A stretch of DNA of 64,000 bases, taken from the NCBI GenBank assembly GCA_029204225.1, contig CM055111.1:6557418-6621417 (forward strand). The letters run 5' to 3'. A program made the position numbers and the translations under genes. This DNA comes from Diphasiastrum complanatum. Lineage: Eukaryota; Streptophyta; Lycopodiopsida; Lycopodiales; Lycopodiaceae. A model generated the notes under the pieces. It was not told where the DNA came from. It saw only the letters and a program-made list of their open reading frames with translations, and ran no database searches. Shown piece by piece: positions 62,521 to 64,000 of this stretch; the stretch's first letter is position 1, and each line of letters begins with the position of its first letter.

Positions 62521-64000
62521 CACCTTGGAGGCAGGGAGGTACACCCACTAGCCATTGACATTTTGGGCTTCTAGGGTGTACAAAAGGGAAAACTTGAATG
62601 GCCTCCCTAGCCTTTGACAAGAATGGCATCTTGGCTAGTTTTGGGAGAGAGCCTTGAATGCACCACTCCCCCGCTCTCTTATGGAGGCCAGTAGGTGTAC
62701 TATCAAATGGGTTGAGGACAAATGGCAAAGAGGGCTTGAAGGGCATGAAAATTGGCAAAGCCTCATTTTGAAGGGGGGACACTTGGGTTTTCCTATAAAA
62801 AGGAGCCAACTCTTTGTATTTGTGAATGTGTGTTGAGTGTTAGAGTATTTGCAAGTTAGTGTATTTGGATGTTAGTGTATTTGTGAGTTAGTGTTGTTGA
62901 GAGCTTGTTTGAATGAGAGGGCTTGTTGGCTAGGTTCACTTTGTTATTGTGAATATTAGTTGCTCAATGCTGGTTATTTGAATGGGGATGTTAGGGTTTG
63001 TACCAAGTGCAAGATTGTGGGGTGGTGAAACATAGTATGTTTGATTGAACGGTCGTGGTTTCTTACAATTGGTTGTTTGGTGGGCTGATCATTGTGATTG
63101 CATGATATTGTGAAAAAAGGTTAGTGGCTTTGTGGTTACCTATTTTGAGAAGTGGTGTTAAGTAGTTTTGGGAGTGATGTTATGCTTGAGGGAGAGGGTG
63201 AGTGGGTTTCTCTCTCACATTGAGGTATGGGTTTGCCTCACATCAATTTTTATTCTCATGTTTACTTGCTTTCAATTGGAATGTGGGTGTTTGACGTCCG
63301 TACTTGCTTTCGCTCATTGAATGAATGATAGGATACTAAGAATTCATTGTGTAACTGTATGAGGACCTAATCATTTCAATAATTCCGCATTTGCCATGTC
63401 CCTATTGGGACCTAAATGATTGTGATCCTTTTTCTTGAACAAGTAGACATTGAAGTATCAGGTCGATGCGTATTTGTGGATTTACCGGTAGTACGAACTC
63501 AGAATCACTTGCTTGCAATGAGAATGTTGTTTGCTTGAGTTCAATAATTGCAAGTACCTAACTAGTGAATGGATTGTCATAGAGTATGGGTCGATTGTGC
63601 ATTATAGTGAATCGTTTTCAGCACAAATTCAAATTTAGTCCAGAATCGTAATATTTTATAAACAGATGCGGCATGGCTAATTAGAACGATGATTGCCTAT
63701 TTTCAAGTGGTTTAGGAAAAGTGTTAAGTAAATAACTTTGTTTCGTACTGATTTAGAATGTGTTGTACACAGAGAACCGTAAGTTGGGTAGTTAACATCT
63801 TGCTGAGTTAGATTTATTAAACGGTTATATGGAATCGTCAAGTTTTTGAAGTATTTCTTATGTTTTTTCCATTATGAAGCGTATTAATTGGACCCGACCT
63901 CTGTGAAACACCAGATCGGGTCGTCCACCATCTGTGGTTAAAAGACACCACCTTGGTCAAAGCGTCACACTAGTCACACCCACTGTTGGTACTGTCTAGC
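62521..64000. other. Unassigned, one possible promoter
   Basis: No domain-bearing ORF. From 62,850 to 62,900 GTGTATTTG/GAGTTAGT motifs repeat loosely. The sequence could be the 5' part of a gene or an LTR continuing outside the window. Confidence 0.35.
62794..62800 (+). promoter_or_regulatory. Candidate TATA box
   Basis: TATAAAA in TCCTATAAAAAGGAGCC, a near-consensus TATA context, is followed ~30 bp later by a plausible start region. No downstream coding sequence inside the window confirms it. Confidence 0.3.

Noticed and set aside
63891-63922. GACCCGA...TCGGGTC inverted repeat as a terminator
   Set aside because: A 7-bp stem with a 17-nt loop is weak, and intrinsic terminators are not expected in plant nuclear DNA.

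Overview
This window looks like nuclear DNA of a land plant. It is AT-rich and intron-containing, with Ty1/copia and Ty3/gypsy LTR retrotransposons primed by the plant initiator-methionine tRNA, long (TC/GA)n and (TG/CA)n microsatellites, an S-domain receptor-kinase relic, a TLC-domain gene and a four-exon cytochrome b561 gene. Low gene density, many nested retroelement layers and Penelope-like (PLE) reverse-transcriptase relics would fit a large non-angiosperm genome (gymnosperm, fern or lycophyte). That placement is inference. No rRNA, true tRNA gene, CRISPR array or bacterial-type operon is visible.

Layout. 1-2,500 holds antisense remains of an old copia element. It is interrupted by a young, almost complete copia element at 2,544-8,691: LTRs of 682 bp with 4 differences, ATAGC target duplication, tRNA-iMet primer site, polypurine tract, and one frameshift in integrase. 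9.1-9.9 kb is another antisense copia relic. 10-15 kb is a repeat complex ('unit U') with microsatellites and a SWIM zinc-finger relic. 16.1-17.7 kb is a broken S-domain receptor-like kinase without a kinase domain. 20.3-21.0 kb is an intact TLC-domain membrane protein. 22-25.3 kb is a decayed copia element. 27.9-30.1 kb is an internally deleted chromovirus with CATAG target duplications. 30.8-31.6 kb is a PLE relic. 32.8-40.0 kb holds antisense gypsy elements, one with an extra ORF after integrase. 40.0-41.8 kb is a copia relic related to the young element. 42.2-45.6 kb is the cytochrome b561 gene (minus strand, one frameshift in exon 1). 46.6-52.6 kb is a larger, multiply broken copia element. 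53.1-61.7 kb is a rearranged block of unit U copies, a 2.7-kb imperfect palindrome and two oppositely oriented halves of one PLE, each joined to a (GA)n/(TC)n tract. 61.7-64 kb has degenerate direct repeats and a possible TATA promoter.

The host genes most likely to be functional are the TLC-domain protein and, if its frameshift is an assembly or sequencing error, cytochrome b561. Almost everything else is mobile DNA. The most unusual feature is the microsatellite-bounded modular architecture of 53-62 kb: dinucleotide tracts lie exactly at rearrangement junctions. A simple inversion between opposed (GA)n/(TC)n tracts would restore the co-linear order of the PLE.
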